Positions 25,020-33,354 are shown, numbered from the stretch's first letter. The stretch: 64,000 bases of DNA from Merdimonas sp963929015 (GCF_963929015.1 NZ_CAWVHE010000003.1:372001-436000); one strand, 5' to 3'. Translations and numbers: made by a program. The notes: generated by a model from the letters alone, not told the origin.

Positions 25020-25588
25020 TGGAGACAAAGAATATTATGATCGTCGGCGTTGGCGGACAGGGAACACTTCTTACCAGCAGGATCCTGGGAGGACTTGCGA
25101 TCGCCGGCGGCTATGATGTGAAACTTTCCGAAGTGCATGGGATGGCGCAGCGCGGCGGCAGCGTGGTTACGTTTGTCCGTTATGGAGAAAATGTGGCGGA
25201 GCCCATCGTGGAAGAAGGCCAGGCGGATGTGATCATTGCCTTTGAACGCCTGGAGGCTCTCCGTTATGCACATTTCCTGAAGAAAGACGGGGCGCTGGTT
25301 GTCAATGACTGGCGGATCGATCCCATGCCGGTAGTGATCGGAGCAGCCGAGTATCCGGATCATATTATCGAAGACTTAAGGGAGCGTCACAAGGTTTATA
25401 CCGTGAATGCCACCGAAGAGGCCAAGAAACTTGGCAATCCCAGGGTATTTAACCTGGTTGTGCTGGGAATTGCCGCCCAGCATATGGATTTTACAAAAGA
25501 GCAGTGGTATGAGGTGATCGAAAAAACGGTTCCGCCAAAAACCATTGAGATCAATAAAAAGGCGTTTGACGTAGGATACCATTTATAG
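25019..25588 (+). CDS. iorB: Indolepyruvate ferredoxin oxidoreductase beta subunit
   Basis: Gamma-type subunit of 2-oxoacid:ferredoxin oxidoreductases, 189 residues. IMIVGVGGQGTLLTSRILGG and SEVHGMAQRGGSVVTFVRYG are the family motifs. It pairs with IorA to complete the enzyme. The ATG overlaps the iorA stop, with GGAGG upstream. A structured, GC-rich 127-base gap separates it from the CoA ligase gene. Confidence 0.95.
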   Translation: METKNIMIVGVGGQGTLLTSRILGGLAIAGGYDVKLSEVHGMAQRGGSVVTFVRYGENVAEPIVEEGQADVIIAFERLEALRYAHFLKKDGALVVNDWRIDPMPVVIGAAEYPDHIIEDLRERHKVYTVNATEEAKKLGNPRVFNLVVLGIAAQHMDFTKEQWYEVIEKTVPPKTIEINKKAFDVGYHL

Positions 25589-25700
25589 AGACTCTCGCGG
25601 GTATCAGATCCGCGAAAAGGGACTCAAGTCTTGTGTCAGGACTTATGGGCGAATCGGCGAAGTCGTGTGAGTGGGGAAAAAAGATATATTTTAAGCAACA
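25589..25700 (+). promoter_or_regulatory. Structured leader before paaK (possible cis-acting RNA)
   Basis: The gap has several possible helices: TCGCGG (25595-25600) with CCGCGA (25610-25615); AAGTC (25626-25630) with GACTT (25640-25644); and ACTC (25622-25625) with GAGT (25669-25672) enclosing the second helix. I do not recognise a known riboswitch. It may be an internal processing or attenuation site. Confidence 0.3.
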
Positions 25701-25715
25701 GGAGGAAAGAGAGAA

Positions 25716-27047
25716 ATGGCAGGAGTAGCACTGGAAAACTGGGTGGAACAGATCCGGGATCCGAAGATCGAGTGTATGAGCAGGGATGAAATGTCTGCCC
25801 TGCAGAGTGAGCGGCTGGTAAAACAGGTAAAAAACGTGTATGACCACGTAGAGTTTTACCGCAAAAAGATGGATGACTTGGGAGTAGAACCGGGAGATAT
25901 CAAAGGGATCGAAGATATCAGCAAACTTCCATTTACGACAAAGGAAGATTTAAGAGATCATTATCCGTTTGGGCTTCTTGCGGTTCCGCAGGAGCAGATC
26001 GTCCGTGTACAGGGAACTTCCGGAACCACCGGAAAACTTACGCTTGCTTCTTATACACAAAAGGATGTGGATGTCTGGGGAGAATGCGTGGCAAGAGGAC
26101 TGACTATGGCGGGACTTACGTCAAAAGACCGGATCCATATCTGCTATGGATATGGACTGTTTACCGGAGGAATGGGTCTGGATTACGGCGCCCATGCCCT
26201 CGGGGCGATGGCGATCCCGATGTCCGCAGGAAATACCAAGCGTCAGCTGATGTGTATGGAAGATTTCGGAGCTACAGCATTTGCATGTACACCGTCTTAT
26301 GCGGTATATCTGGCAGAGGCGGCCCAGGAGGCAGGGATTGTAGACCGTCTCCAGATAAAAGCCAGCATCAACGGCGCAGAGCCCTGGACCGATGAGATGC
26401 GAAAGAAGATCGAGAGCATTTTACATATCAATACGTTTGATATTTACGGACTGTGCGAGATCACAGGACCGGGCGTGGCCATGGACTGCATCCATCACAA
26501 AGGACTGCATGTGCATGAGGATTTCTTCTATCCGGAAATCTTAAATCCGGCAGATCAGACGCCTTGTGCGGACGGCGAGACCGGTGAGCTGGTATTTACC
26601 ACCCTTGTAAAAGAAGGCATGCCGCTTCTGCGTTACCGGACCAAGGATCTGACCAGCATTGACCACACCACTTGCGAATGTGGAAGAACACTGCCCAGGA
26701 TCCAGAAGTTTACCGGACGTACCGATGACATGAAAGTTATCCGCGGCGTCAATGTATTCCCGACGCAGGTAGAAGCAGCGCTTCTGTCCATGGGCGGCGG
26801 TGTGGCGCCACATTATCTGATGATCGTAGACCGGGAGAACAATCTGGATGTGCTGACAGTTATGGTAGAAGTTGATGAAAAATATTTCTCCGATGAGATC
26901 CGTAAACTGGACGAACTCAAGAGCCGGGTGGCCGCAGTCTTAAAGCAGGCTCTTGGCGTATCTGTAAGAGTGAAGCTGGTAGAACCAAAGACCATTCAGA
27001 GAAGTGAAGGCAAGGCAAAACGAGTGATCGATAACAGAGTTCTGTAA
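25716..27047 (+). CDS. paaK: Phenylacetate-CoA ligase (PaaK family)
   Basis: Adenylate-forming ligase of 443 residues that interconverts aryl acids and their CoA thioesters. The AMP-binding loop VQGTSGTTGKLTLASYT is clear, as are IYGLCEITGPGVAMDC and the C-terminal RTDDMKVIRGVNVFPTQVE. Beside iorAB it probably runs toward free arylacetate with ATP gain, or salvages it; direction is inference. RBS AGGAGG is ten bases from the ATG. An ACT-domain gene follows after 16 bases, the arrangement often seen in clostridia. Confidence 0.95.
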   Translation: MAGVALENWVEQIRDPKIECMSRDEMSALQSERLVKQVKNVYDHVEFYRKKMDDLGVEPGDIKGIEDISKLPFTTKEDLRDHYPFGLLAVPQEQIVRVQGTSGTTGKLTLASYTQKDVDVWGECVARGLTMAGLTSKDRIHICYGYGLFTGGMGLDYGAHALGAMAIPMSAGNTKRQLMCMEDFGATAFACTPSYAVYLAEAAQEAGIVDRLQIKASINGAEPWTDEMRKKIESILHINTFDIYGLCEITGPGVAMDCIHHKGLHVHEDFFYPEILNPADQTPCADGETGELVFTTLVKEGMPLLRYRTKDLTSIDHTTCECGRTLPRIQKFTGRTDDMKVIRGVNVFPTQVEAALLSMGGGVAPHYLMIVDRENNLDVLTVMVEVDEKYFSDEIRKLDELKSRVAAVLKQALGVSVRVKLVEPKTIQRSEGKAKRVIDNRVL

Positions 27048-27063
27048 AAAGGGGGAAAGATCC

Positions 27064-27507
27064 ATGAGTATCAATAACACAATTCAGCAATTATCAGTAT
27101 TTCTGGAAAACACAGAAGGGCGCCTGGACGAAGTGCTGGATATCCTGGCAAAAAACGATGTAGATATCGTGGCGCTTAGTCTGGCAGACACTTCCGATTA
27201 CGGAATGCTCCGTATGATTGTATCTGAGCCGCAGAAAGGCCGCGCAGCCCTGAAAGATGCGGGGATCACCGCTATGCTGACAGACGTGGTGGCGCTTCGT
27301 GTGCCTCACGCCACAGGATCCTTAAGCAAGGCGATGCATCAGATTGTAGAAGGCAATGTGAATATCGAATACATGTACGCGTTCGCCAACGGTTCTGATG
27401 CAGCGGCAGTATTGAAGAGCGATGATCCGAGCCGGGTAATCGATATCCTGAAAGGCAGCGGGTTCGACGTATACAGCGCAGACGAAGCATATCGCGCAAA
27501 TCGGTAA
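27064..27507 (+). CDS. Tandem ACT-domain amino acid-binding protein
   Basis: Small protein of 147 residues made of two ACT domains (LSVFLENTEGRLDEVLDILA at about 10-29; the second from about 72). ACT domains bind amino acids and regulate metabolic enzymes. Being last in the iorA-iorB-paaK cluster, it may sense an aromatic amino acid and adjust the pathway. RBS GGGGGAAAG. Followed by a clean terminator. Confidence 0.88.
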   Translation: MSINNTIQQLSVFLENTEGRLDEVLDILAKNDVDIVALSLADTSDYGMLRMIVSEPQKGRAALKDAGITAMLTDVVALRVPHATGSLSKAMHQIVEGNVNIEYMYAFANGSDAAAVLKSDDPSRVIDILKGSGFDVYSADEAYRANR

Positions 27508-27539
27508 TCGTAAAGATTATGATAATGATAGTAGCCAAA

Positions 27540-27572
27540 AGACATCTTCGAGAACGAAGATGTCTTTTTTTT
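27540..27572 (+). terminator. Terminator after the ior-paaK operon
   Basis: Stem AGACATCTTCG / CGAAGATGTCT with loop AGAA and a run of eight Ts. The following gene-free stretch to 27928 holds only the palindromic repeat and the XRE promoter region. Confidence 0.95.
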
Positions 27573-27672
27573 CTTGTACTGGCGACGAGCCAAAGTCCGG
27601 GCTTGCCCGAGACCTTGGCGACCGCTTACAATCCCGGAATGTTCCTTTTGGCACTTCCGGTGATTGATATTC

Positions 27673-27750
27673 GGGTACACCCTGAAATTCATTTGGGTAC
27701 ACCGTGAAATGCAATTTGGGACGTAGACCTTTTGCAAAGGTCTACGTCCC
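27673..27750 (+). repeat. Palindromic repeat element, copy 1
   Basis: Begins GGGTACACC..TGAAAT, repeats that unit once about 24 bases later, continues GCAATTT and ends in a perfect 15-bp hairpin (GGGACGTAGACCTTT / AAAGGTCTACGTCCC, loop TGC). Copy 2 is at 28919 in the same orientation and a decayed inverted copy at 33254. It lies just upstream of the XRE promoter. Confidence 0.8.
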
Positions 27751-27762
27751 CCAAAAAAGATG

Positions 27763-27847
27763 TTGACAAATAAAGTTGTCAATGTTATAGTTTGGATGAC
27801 AAGAAAAGTTGTCAAAATGAAAACTATATTTGTCATGACAAGAAAAG
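27763..27847 (+). promoter_or_regulatory. XRE gene promoter with three TGACAA/TTGTCA operators
   Basis: Promoter TTGACA (27763-27768), 17 bases, TATAGT (27786-27791). Two sites of form TGACAA-N6-TTGTCA lie at 27764-27781, covering the -35, and 27797-27814, at the start. A head-to-head TTGTCATGACAA lies at 27830-27841, with TGACAAGAAAAG repeated at 27797 and 27836. The array strongly suggests autorepression by the XRE protein just downstream. Confidence 0.75.
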
Positions 27848-27928
27848 AAGTTTATACATGCATGAATATTTACGAATGGATTTCCATGGCTGCTTTAGCG
27901 AACAGCTACGCGGAGAGGAGAGGTGTAT

Positions 27929-28135
27929 ATGGGGCTTAAGAACCATGTGAAGGAACATCGGGCAAGATTGAATGTGAATCAATCGCAGCTGGGCAAGATG
28001 GCTGGAGTATCCAGACAGACGATCAGCCTGATCGAGAGGGGCGATTATTCACCGTCAGTGGCACTGGCGTTGAAACTTGCGAATATTTTTGGAGTTCCTG
28101 TAGAAGAAATTTTTGAGCTTGAGGAGGATGAGTAA
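27929..28135 (+). CDS. XRE-family helix-turn-helix regulator
   Basis: Compact regulator of 68 residues consisting of little more than the Cro/C1 helix-turn-helix: NQSQLGKMAGVSRQTISLIE at about 18-37. The form MGLKNHVKEHRA... is typical of small XRE repressors paired with a membrane protein. Start ATG at 27929 follows GGAGAGGAGAGG; a GTG two codons earlier is also open. The stop is immediately before the DUF3169 start, so the two form an operon. Three operator-like sites precede it. Confidence 0.92.
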   Translation: MGLKNHVKEHRARLNVNQSQLGKMAGVSRQTISLIERGDYSPSVALALKLANIFGVPVEEIFELEEDE

Positions 28136-28136
28136 T

Positions 28137-28910
28137 ATGAAGACAAAGAGGGAAAATAAATTGAATTCATATGTGAAAATGATACTTATTATGTGTGGAG
28201 GCGGAGTGATCGGTGCATTTTTGGGCGCGGGGATATTTATGCTGCAGGATGGAATAGATGAACCGTTCCCGCCAGTAGCAGAATGGCTTGGCAATCAGGT
28301 GGCTGTAATCTTGTGGATTTTTGTGGTGATATCTCTGATTTTAAGCCTGATCTGCTATCGAAATGCAGAACACTATATCCGGCAGATGGATGTGGAAGAT
28401 GATTCGCTGATGGAAATGCTGGATTGCGGATATGAGCGGTGGAGTTCTTTCGGAGTAGCAGGGGCGAACGTAATTGTGTGTCTTGCAATGGTGTTCTTTG
28501 CTTTCGGCTTTCCGGTTGAAGATGAAGAAACCGCAAAGCGTCTGCTGGGAGCGATAGCGCCGTTTCTTCTTACAGTCATTGTGTGTACGATGTATCAGGT
28601 CGCCGCTGTCAGACAGATGCGTAGAAAAGATCCTTCCAAGAAAGGGGACGCGGCGGATCTGCATTTTGAAAAAGAGTGGCTGGAAAGCTGTGATGAAGCA
28701 GAACAGACGATAATCTATAAAACCAGTTACAAAACATTTGTCCTGATGAAGACAATCCTGATGGTATTGCTGGCAATTGCAATGCTCGGCCAACTTTGCT
28801 TTGGAACAGGGATGATGGCAGTTGTGTTGCTGGCATTTGCCAATATCATTATGCTGACCACATATTCTATCTACTCGGTAAAACTTCAGAAAATGAAATA
28901 TGAGGGATAA
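28137..28910 (+). CDS. DUF3169 family membrane protein
   Basis: Integral membrane protein of 257 residues, function unknown. I see about six hydrophobic segments (near 12-33, 55-75, 100-120, 135-152, 205-222, 228-245) with a cytoplasmic-looking basic loop around 155-175. It has the layout of DUF3169 proteins, which are regularly found behind a small XRE regulator as here. RBS GAGGAGG lies inside the end of the regulator gene. The pair is framed by two copies of the palindromic repeat. Confidence 0.8.
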   Translation: MKTKRENKLNSYVKMILIMCGGGVIGAFLGAGIFMLQDGIDEPFPPVAEWLGNQVAVILWIFVVISLILSLICYRNAEHYIRQMDVEDDSLMEMLDCGYERWSSFGVAGANVIVCLAMVFFAFGFPVEDEETAKRLLGAIAPFLLTVIVCTMYQVAAVRQMRRKDPSKKGDAADLHFEKEWLESCDEAEQTIIYKTSYKTFVLMKTILMVLLAIAMLGQLCFGTGMMAVVLLAFANIIMLTTYSIYSVKLQKMKYEG

Positions 28911-28918
28911 AGTTGATT

Positions 28919-28996
28919 GGGTACACCCTGAAATCCATTTAGGTACACCCTGAAATGCAATTTGGGACGTAGACCTTTGCAAAAGGTCTACGTCCC
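28919..28996 (+). repeat. Palindromic repeat element, copy 2
   Basis: Same plan and orientation as copy 1: two GGTACACCCTGAAAT units and a terminal 15-bp GGGACGTAGACCTTT hairpin. Its loop is GCA, the complement of the TGC loop in copy 1. The hairpin may also stop transcription from both sides, as the folate operon ends beyond it. Confidence 0.8.
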
Positions 28997-29011
28997 AAAT
29001 TATGTCCCAAA

Positions 29012-29830
29012 TTACGTTGCTACTTCCCGGAGCATTTCCTGCACGGTCTTCCCATTTGCCGGATGGTGAAGATAAGGTGCGATTTCTGCCAGGGGTTTTA
29101 GAACAAATTCCCGATTTGCCAGATCAACGTGTGGGATGCACAGAGTGGGATCGCCAAGAATCAGGTCGTCATAAAACAGTATGTCCAGATCCAGTGTTCT
29201 TGGCCCCCAGCGGCGGATTCGCTCGCGTCCGGCCTGCTGTTCTATCTTGTGCAGCTCGTCCAGAAGTTCGTAGGGTGTGAGCAGGGTGCGAAGTTTCAGG
29301 CATGCGTTCAGGAAGTCATCCTGGTCTGTGACGCCGTAGGGGCTGGTGACCAGATAATCAGAAACTGCCTCTACCTGGCAGGCTTTGTGTTCTTTCAAAG
29401 CCTGCACTGCCTGGTCGAGATAGGCTTTTTTATCGCCCATGTTGGAGCCGATCCCCAGATAGGCAGTGTGCCAGCTGCGGTGGATTTTTACGGCGACGGA
29501 TTTCAGAGGAAGTCCTATGGGCGCCCAGGGCTTCTGGATTGTAAGTTCTACGGCATCCAGCCCGGGTGTGTGCAGAAGCAGCGCTTCTGCCAGCGTCTCG
29601 GCCGCGCGTTCGATGAGATGGAAAGTGTGGTTTTTCAGGAACTGGTCGATAAACTGGCAGATAGCGCCATAGTCAATGGATGTCGTTAAGTTATCGGTAG
29701 TCCCGGCTTCCCGGGTGTCTGTAAACAGTATGGCCGAAACGAGAAATTTCTGGCCCAGTTTATTTTCTTCCGGAAAAACCCCGTGATTTGCGAAGATTTC
29801 CAGTTTTTTAATGATGATCTGATCTTTCAT
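29012..29830 (-). CDS. folK: Bifunctional dihydroneopterin aldolase / HPPK (FolB-FolK fusion)
   Basis: Two successive folate enzymes in one 272-residue chain. Residues 1-118 are FolB (IFANHGVFPEENKLGQKFLV; LIERAAETLAE), which cleaves dihydroneopterin. Residues 121-272 are FolK (AYLGIGSNMGDK; RWGPRTLDLDILFYDD; IPHVDLANREFVLKPLAEI), which pyrophosphorylates the product. Such fusions are common in clostridia. It is the last gene of the leftward folate operon, 36 bases after folP. Confidence 0.95.
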   Translation of the reverse strand: MKDQIIIKKLEIFANHGVFPEENKLGQKFLVSAILFTDTREAGTTDNLTTSIDYGAICQFIDQFLKNHTFHLIERAAETLAEALLLHTPGLDAVELTIQKPWAPIGLPLKSVAVKIHRSWHTAYLGIGSNMGDKKAYLDQAVQALKEHKACQVEAVSDYLVTSPYGVTDQDDFLNACLKLRTLLTPYELLDELHKIEQQAGRERIRRWGPRTLDLDILFYDDLILGDPTLCIPHVDLANREFVLKPLAEIAPYLHHPANGKTVQEMLREVAT

Positions 29831-29866
29831 AAAAACTGCCTCCCTGATCTAACGTATCGTTTGCAT

Positions 29867-30682
29867 TTAGTATTTGTCCGCGTTTCGGATTGCTTCTGTC
29901 ATCTGGATCGCCCGCCTGTTCGCCTGTACATCGTGCACCCGGATAAAGGAGCAGCCGTGAAGCATGCCGTAAACGGTGGTGGCAAGGGTTCCTTCTTCTC
30001 GCTGATCAGCTGGCAGATCAAGAGTCAGGCCGATCACGGATTTCCGGGATGTTCCAAGCAGCACCGGGTATCCCAGTTCCTGCATCCGGTCAAGGTTCCG
30101 GATCACTGCCAGGTTCATGTCATAGGTTTTCCCAAATCCGACGCCTGGGTCAAGCATGATCCGGTCGTCAGAAATGCCGGCAGATTTGGCGGAACGAATA
30201 CATTTTCTAAGATCTTTCAGAAAATCCGGGAAAAAATCCTGATAATCCGCTTCTTTCCGGTTGTGCATCAGGCAGCAGGATGCCTGGTATTTACGAATCA
30301 CCGGGCCCATTTCCGGATCGTACTGAAGCCCCCAGATGTCGTTGACCAGGTCGGCTCCAGCTTCCAGGGCGGCTCTTGCCACCTTGGATTTATAGGTATC
30401 AATGGAAATGGGAATGTCAAACCGCTGGTGTATGGCTTCGATCACGGGTGCGGTCCGCGAGATTTCTTCTTCATCCGTAATCTGCGTGTGGCCGGGGCGG
30501 GTGGATTCTCCGCCTATGTCCAGGATATCTGCGCCTTCCCGGATCATTTCTTCTGCATGAAACAGGGCGCTGTCCAGGCTGGTATATTTCCCGCCATCCG
30601 AAAAGGAATCGGGAGTTGTATTGAGGATCCCCATGATATGGGTGTGATTTTTCGTGTCAAACTGTCTGTTTCCAATAATCAT
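29867..30682 (-). CDS. folP: Dihydropteroate synthase FolP
   Basis: Joins p-aminobenzoate to the pterin pyrophosphate to give dihydropteroate, the sulfonamide target. It has 271 residues. Both family signatures are present: MGILNTTPDSFSDGGKY and ADILDIGGESTRPGH, plus PISIDTYKSKVARAALEAGA and LLGTSRKSVIG. The start ATG at 30682 is two bases past the stop of the HD gene; the longer open frame runs through that gene and is not real. Confidence 0.95.
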   Translation of the reverse strand: MIIGNRQFDTKNHTHIMGILNTTPDSFSDGGKYTSLDSALFHAEEMIREGADILDIGGESTRPGHTQITDEEEISRTAPVIEAIHQRFDIPISIDTYKSKVARAALEAGADLVNDIWGLQYDPEMGPVIRKYQASCCLMHNRKEADYQDFFPDFLKDLRKCIRSAKSAGISDDRIMLDPGVGFGKTYDMNLAVIRNLDRMQELGYPVLLGTSRKSVIGLTLDLPADQREEGTLATTVYGMLHGCSFIRVHDVQANRRAIQMTEAIRNADKY

Positions 30683-30684
30683 GA

Positions 30685-31239
30685 TCAGATAAAAATCTCC
30701 TTGTTTTTCTTGGTTTCCGGCCAGTCGCAGGAGTCTTTCGCCTCGCAGTGAAAGCAGGCTCTGGAAGCCTTGTCGCTTTCGTAGAGCAGGCGCTCCAGCG
30801 GTTCTGCGCCGGATCTTAATGTCCGGTGTCCGCGGATGGCGGTCAGGATCTGCCGGATATCTTCCGGGGAAAACCACGCTCCGCCTGGAAATGCCTTGGC
30901 GGTAGTTACAATATCCTTAAGGATACAGGAAGCGATCCTGGCGCTGGCAATCTCATGGGGCGTTCCATCTTCATACTGCTGCCATTTTCCGATGTCATGC
31001 AGAAGGGCGGCCGCATAGATCTGGTCTTTTGAGACCGGGATATTTTCTTCCAGGGACCGGATATAGGCGATCCTGGCGGTATCCAGAAAATGTTCCATCC
31101 CGTGCCGGCAGTAGATCCTGTCTTTTTCCCATTCCTGGATCCGCTGAAAAGAGCTTTGAAAAAGCGGATGCTTCCATATGGCTGTCATTTTGCGTGAGAA
31201 AAGGTTCTTTTCGCTTCCTCTTTCTGCTACAGGATCCAT
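30685..31239 (-). CDS. HD-domain phosphohydrolase in the folate operon
   Basis: Protein of 184 residues with an HD metal-dependent phosphohydrolase core: RIYCRHGMEHFLDTARIA, AALLHDIGKW and a later H in IRGHRTL. Its C terminus has three cysteines (CFHCEAKDSC). Its place between folE and folP suggests removal of phosphate from dihydroneopterin triphosphate or monophosphate, a step with few assigned enzymes. That is inference. The ATG at 31239 is nine bases from the GGA; an ATG at 31248 is also possible and overlaps folE. Confidence 0.82.
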   Translation of the reverse strand: MDPVAERGSEKNLFSRKMTAIWKHPLFQSSFQRIQEWEKDRIYCRHGMEHFLDTARIAYIRSLEENIPVSKDQIYAAALLHDIGKWQQYEDGTPHEIASARIASCILKDIVTTAKAFPGGAWFSPEDIRQILTAIRGHRTLRSGAEPLERLLYESDKASRACFHCEAKDSCDWPETKKNKEIFI

Positions 31240-31240
31240 A

Positions 31241-31804
31241 TTACACATTCCTTTCTAACATCCGGAAGAAACGCGCTTCCAGATACGGATCTGTGGCAAA
31301 AAGCCCGCGTCTGGCCAGACACACTGTTTTGCTTCCCGGTTTTTTGATGCCGCGCATGGTCATGCACAGATGCTCGGCTTCAGTCATAACGAGAACGCCC
31401 TTTGGCTGCATGCAGGTCATCAGAGCTTCTGCGATCTGGTCGGTCAGCTGTTCCTGCAGCTGCAGTCTTCTGGCATAGACCTCCACAGTCCGCGCCAGCT
31501 TGCTAAGGCCCACTACCTGGCCGTCGGGAATATAAGCGATATGTACCTTCCCAAAGAAGGGCAGCATGTGGTGCTCGCAGGTGGAATAAAAAGTAATGTC
31601 CTTTTCCAGCACCATTTCACTGTTGGTGGTCTGAAACATTTTGGAGAGATGGGTGGAAGGGGTTTCCTCCATGCCTGCAAAGAGTTCCGCATACATCCGG
31701 GCAATCCGGTCCGGGGTCTCAAGAAGCCCCTCCCGGGAAGGATCTTCGCCGATCCCTTCCAGCAGCAGGCGTACGCCTTCTTTGATTTTGTTCTGATCGA
31801 TCAT
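31241..31804 (-). CDS. folE: GTP cyclohydrolase I FolE
   Basis: First committed step of folate synthesis: GTP to dihydroneopterin triphosphate. It has 187 residues, normal size. DRIARMYAELFAGM, FYSTCEHHMLPFFGKVHIAY (zinc cysteine and histidines) and GLSKLARTVEVYARRLQLQE are the family motifs. It heads folE-HD-folP-folBK with overlapping or near-touching stops and starts. Confidence 0.97.
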   Translation of the reverse strand: MIDQNKIKEGVRLLLEGIGEDPSREGLLETPDRIARMYAELFAGMEETPSTHLSKMFQTTNSEMVLEKDITFYSTCEHHMLPFFGKVHIAYIPDGQVVGLSKLARTVEVYARRLQLQEQLTDQIAEALMTCMQPKGVLVMTEAEHLCMTMRGIKKPGSKTVCLARRGLFATDPYLEARFFRMLERNV

Positions 31805-31862
31805 GATGGATTCCTCATTTCTATATAAATATGTTGTTTACAGATCCTGCATAAATATGTGT

Positions 31863-33170
31863 TTACGGATTTGGCCTACTTATGGCTTCTACAGATTCGG
31901 CAACTGCGCCAAGATAAGAGAGCGAACCAAAGGCAACAATGACGTCGTGCTTTCCTACTTCCTGCAGGGCAGACCGGACTGCTGCATCTATGGAAGGCTC
32001 TGCCTGAACCGGTACATTTTCATTGCAGTATTCTCGCATCACCAGGGCCAGCGTCTGCCCCGGAAGAGAGCGGGACGCGTCCGGAAGAGTGACTGTATGA
32101 ACGGAGGCTGCAAGAGGAGCCATAATGGCCGCAATGTTCCGGTAATCTTTATCTTTAAAAACGCCCATGACCAGGATCAGACGTTTTCCGGGAAAGCAGC
32201 GCTCCAGAGTTTCTCTCAGACAGCGCGCGGCCGCGGGGTTGTGGGCGCCGTCCACAAAAAAGAGAGGTTCCTTTTTCAGACAAGTGAACCGGCCGAACCA
32301 CCGGACGCCGGAAAAACCACGCCGGATGGCATCTTCCGGAATAGAATAGCCCTGCTGTTTCAGCCCTGTGATCACCTCCAGAGCCACTGCCGCATTGACC
32401 GCCTGATGTGTCCCGGGCAGAGAAACCGGCAGATCCTGATATTCCTGATAGGAAATGCTTTGTCCCAGGCAATCCTCCCGCAGGATCTGAATATCCGCAG
32501 CATTTACCGTGTGAAGGGGACATCCATTCCGGGCGGCCTGGCATTTTAGTACGGCAAGCACTTCGTCATCCTGCGGAGCAGAGACCACCCGGCAGCCCGG
32601 CTTGATGATGCCGGATTTGGTCCGGGCGATTTCCTCGAGAGTGTTTCCAAGAATTCCCAGATGATCCAGGCTGACGGCGGTAAACACCGCGCACACAGGA
32701 GACGGGATAATGTTGGTGGCATCACTTTCCCCGCCCATCCCACATTCCAGGACAACAAAATCACAATGTTGCTCCTTGAAATACAAAAAAGCTATTGCCG
32801 TTTCAATTTCAAACACAGTCGGACTCGACTTACCGGCTGCTATCATACGGTCAATAGCTTGCATTGTCTGCTCTGTCAGTCTGGCGAAAGTATCTTCAGA
32901 TATCGGGATCTGATCCACCTGAATCTTTTCCAGATAGGAAACCACTGTCGGCGATATATATCTGCCGGTCCGGTATCCTGCTTCGCTTAAGACTGACGAA
33001 GTGTATGCAAGCACAGATCCCTTTCCATTGGTTCCGGCAATATGTATGAAATTCAGATCTTTCTGCGGATCCTGAAGTTCACGCAACAGCTCACGAATCG
33101 TATCCAAGCCAAGTACACTTCCGTATTTCGACACATGGTCCAAATATACCCTTGCTTCTTTATAGGTCAC
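31863..33170 (-). CDS. folC: Folylpolyglutamate synthase / dihydrofolate synthase FolC
   Basis: ATP-dependent ligase adding glutamate to (dihydro)pteroate or folate; 435 residues. The Mur-ligase P-loop is HIAGTNGKGSVLAYTSSVL and the substrate region LECGMGGESDATNI follows, then SLDHLGILGNT and DGAHNPAAARCL in the C-terminal domain. It is the first gene of the leftward folate cluster, 58 bases upstream of folE. The region upstream (33171-33499) has no gene, only a decayed palindromic repeat and the csp terminator. Confidence 0.95.
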   Translation of the reverse strand: MTYKEARVYLDHVSKYGSVLGLDTIRELLRELQDPQKDLNFIHIAGTNGKGSVLAYTSSVLSEAGYRTGRYISPTVVSYLEKIQVDQIPISEDTFARLTEQTMQAIDRMIAAGKSSPTVFEIETAIAFLYFKEQHCDFVVLECGMGGESDATNIIPSPVCAVFTAVSLDHLGILGNTLEEIARTKSGIIKPGCRVVSAPQDDEVLAVLKCQAARNGCPLHTVNAADIQILREDCLGQSISYQEYQDLPVSLPGTHQAVNAAVALEVITGLKQQGYSIPEDAIRRGFSGVRWFGRFTCLKKEPLFFVDGAHNPAAARCLRETLERCFPGKRLILVMGVFKDKDYRNIAAIMAPLAASVHTVTLPDASRSLPGQTLALVMREYCNENVPVQAEPSIDAAVRSALQEVGKHDVIVAFGSLSYLGAVAESVEAISRPNP

Positions 33171-33253
33171 GTTCTTCGTTTCCCTTCTATCTAATTTTTC
33201 TTTATACTGATGTTCATCATATCACTAAACAGCAATTACGACAAGGGCAAATT

Positions 33254-33354
33254 GGGGACGTAGTCTTTTTGCAAATTACCCCGTCCCCAATTTGCAAAGT
33301 ACTACGTCCCAAATTGCAAACCACCCTGTACCAAAATGAAAATTACCCTGTACC
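33254..33354 (-). repeat. Palindromic repeat element, decayed inverted copy 3
   Basis: Read leftward it repeats the plan of copies 1 and 2: GGTACAGGGT...CATTTTGGTACAGGGT...GCAATTTGGGACGTAGT, then a hairpin. The stem pairs 33255-33264 with 33301-33310 and an inner TTTGCAAATT with AATTTGCAAA around a GTCCCC loop. Confidence 0.65.

Noticed and set aside
27673..28996. CRISPR-like array from the GGTACA repeats
   Set aside because: Only two units per copy, no regular spacers and no cas genes.
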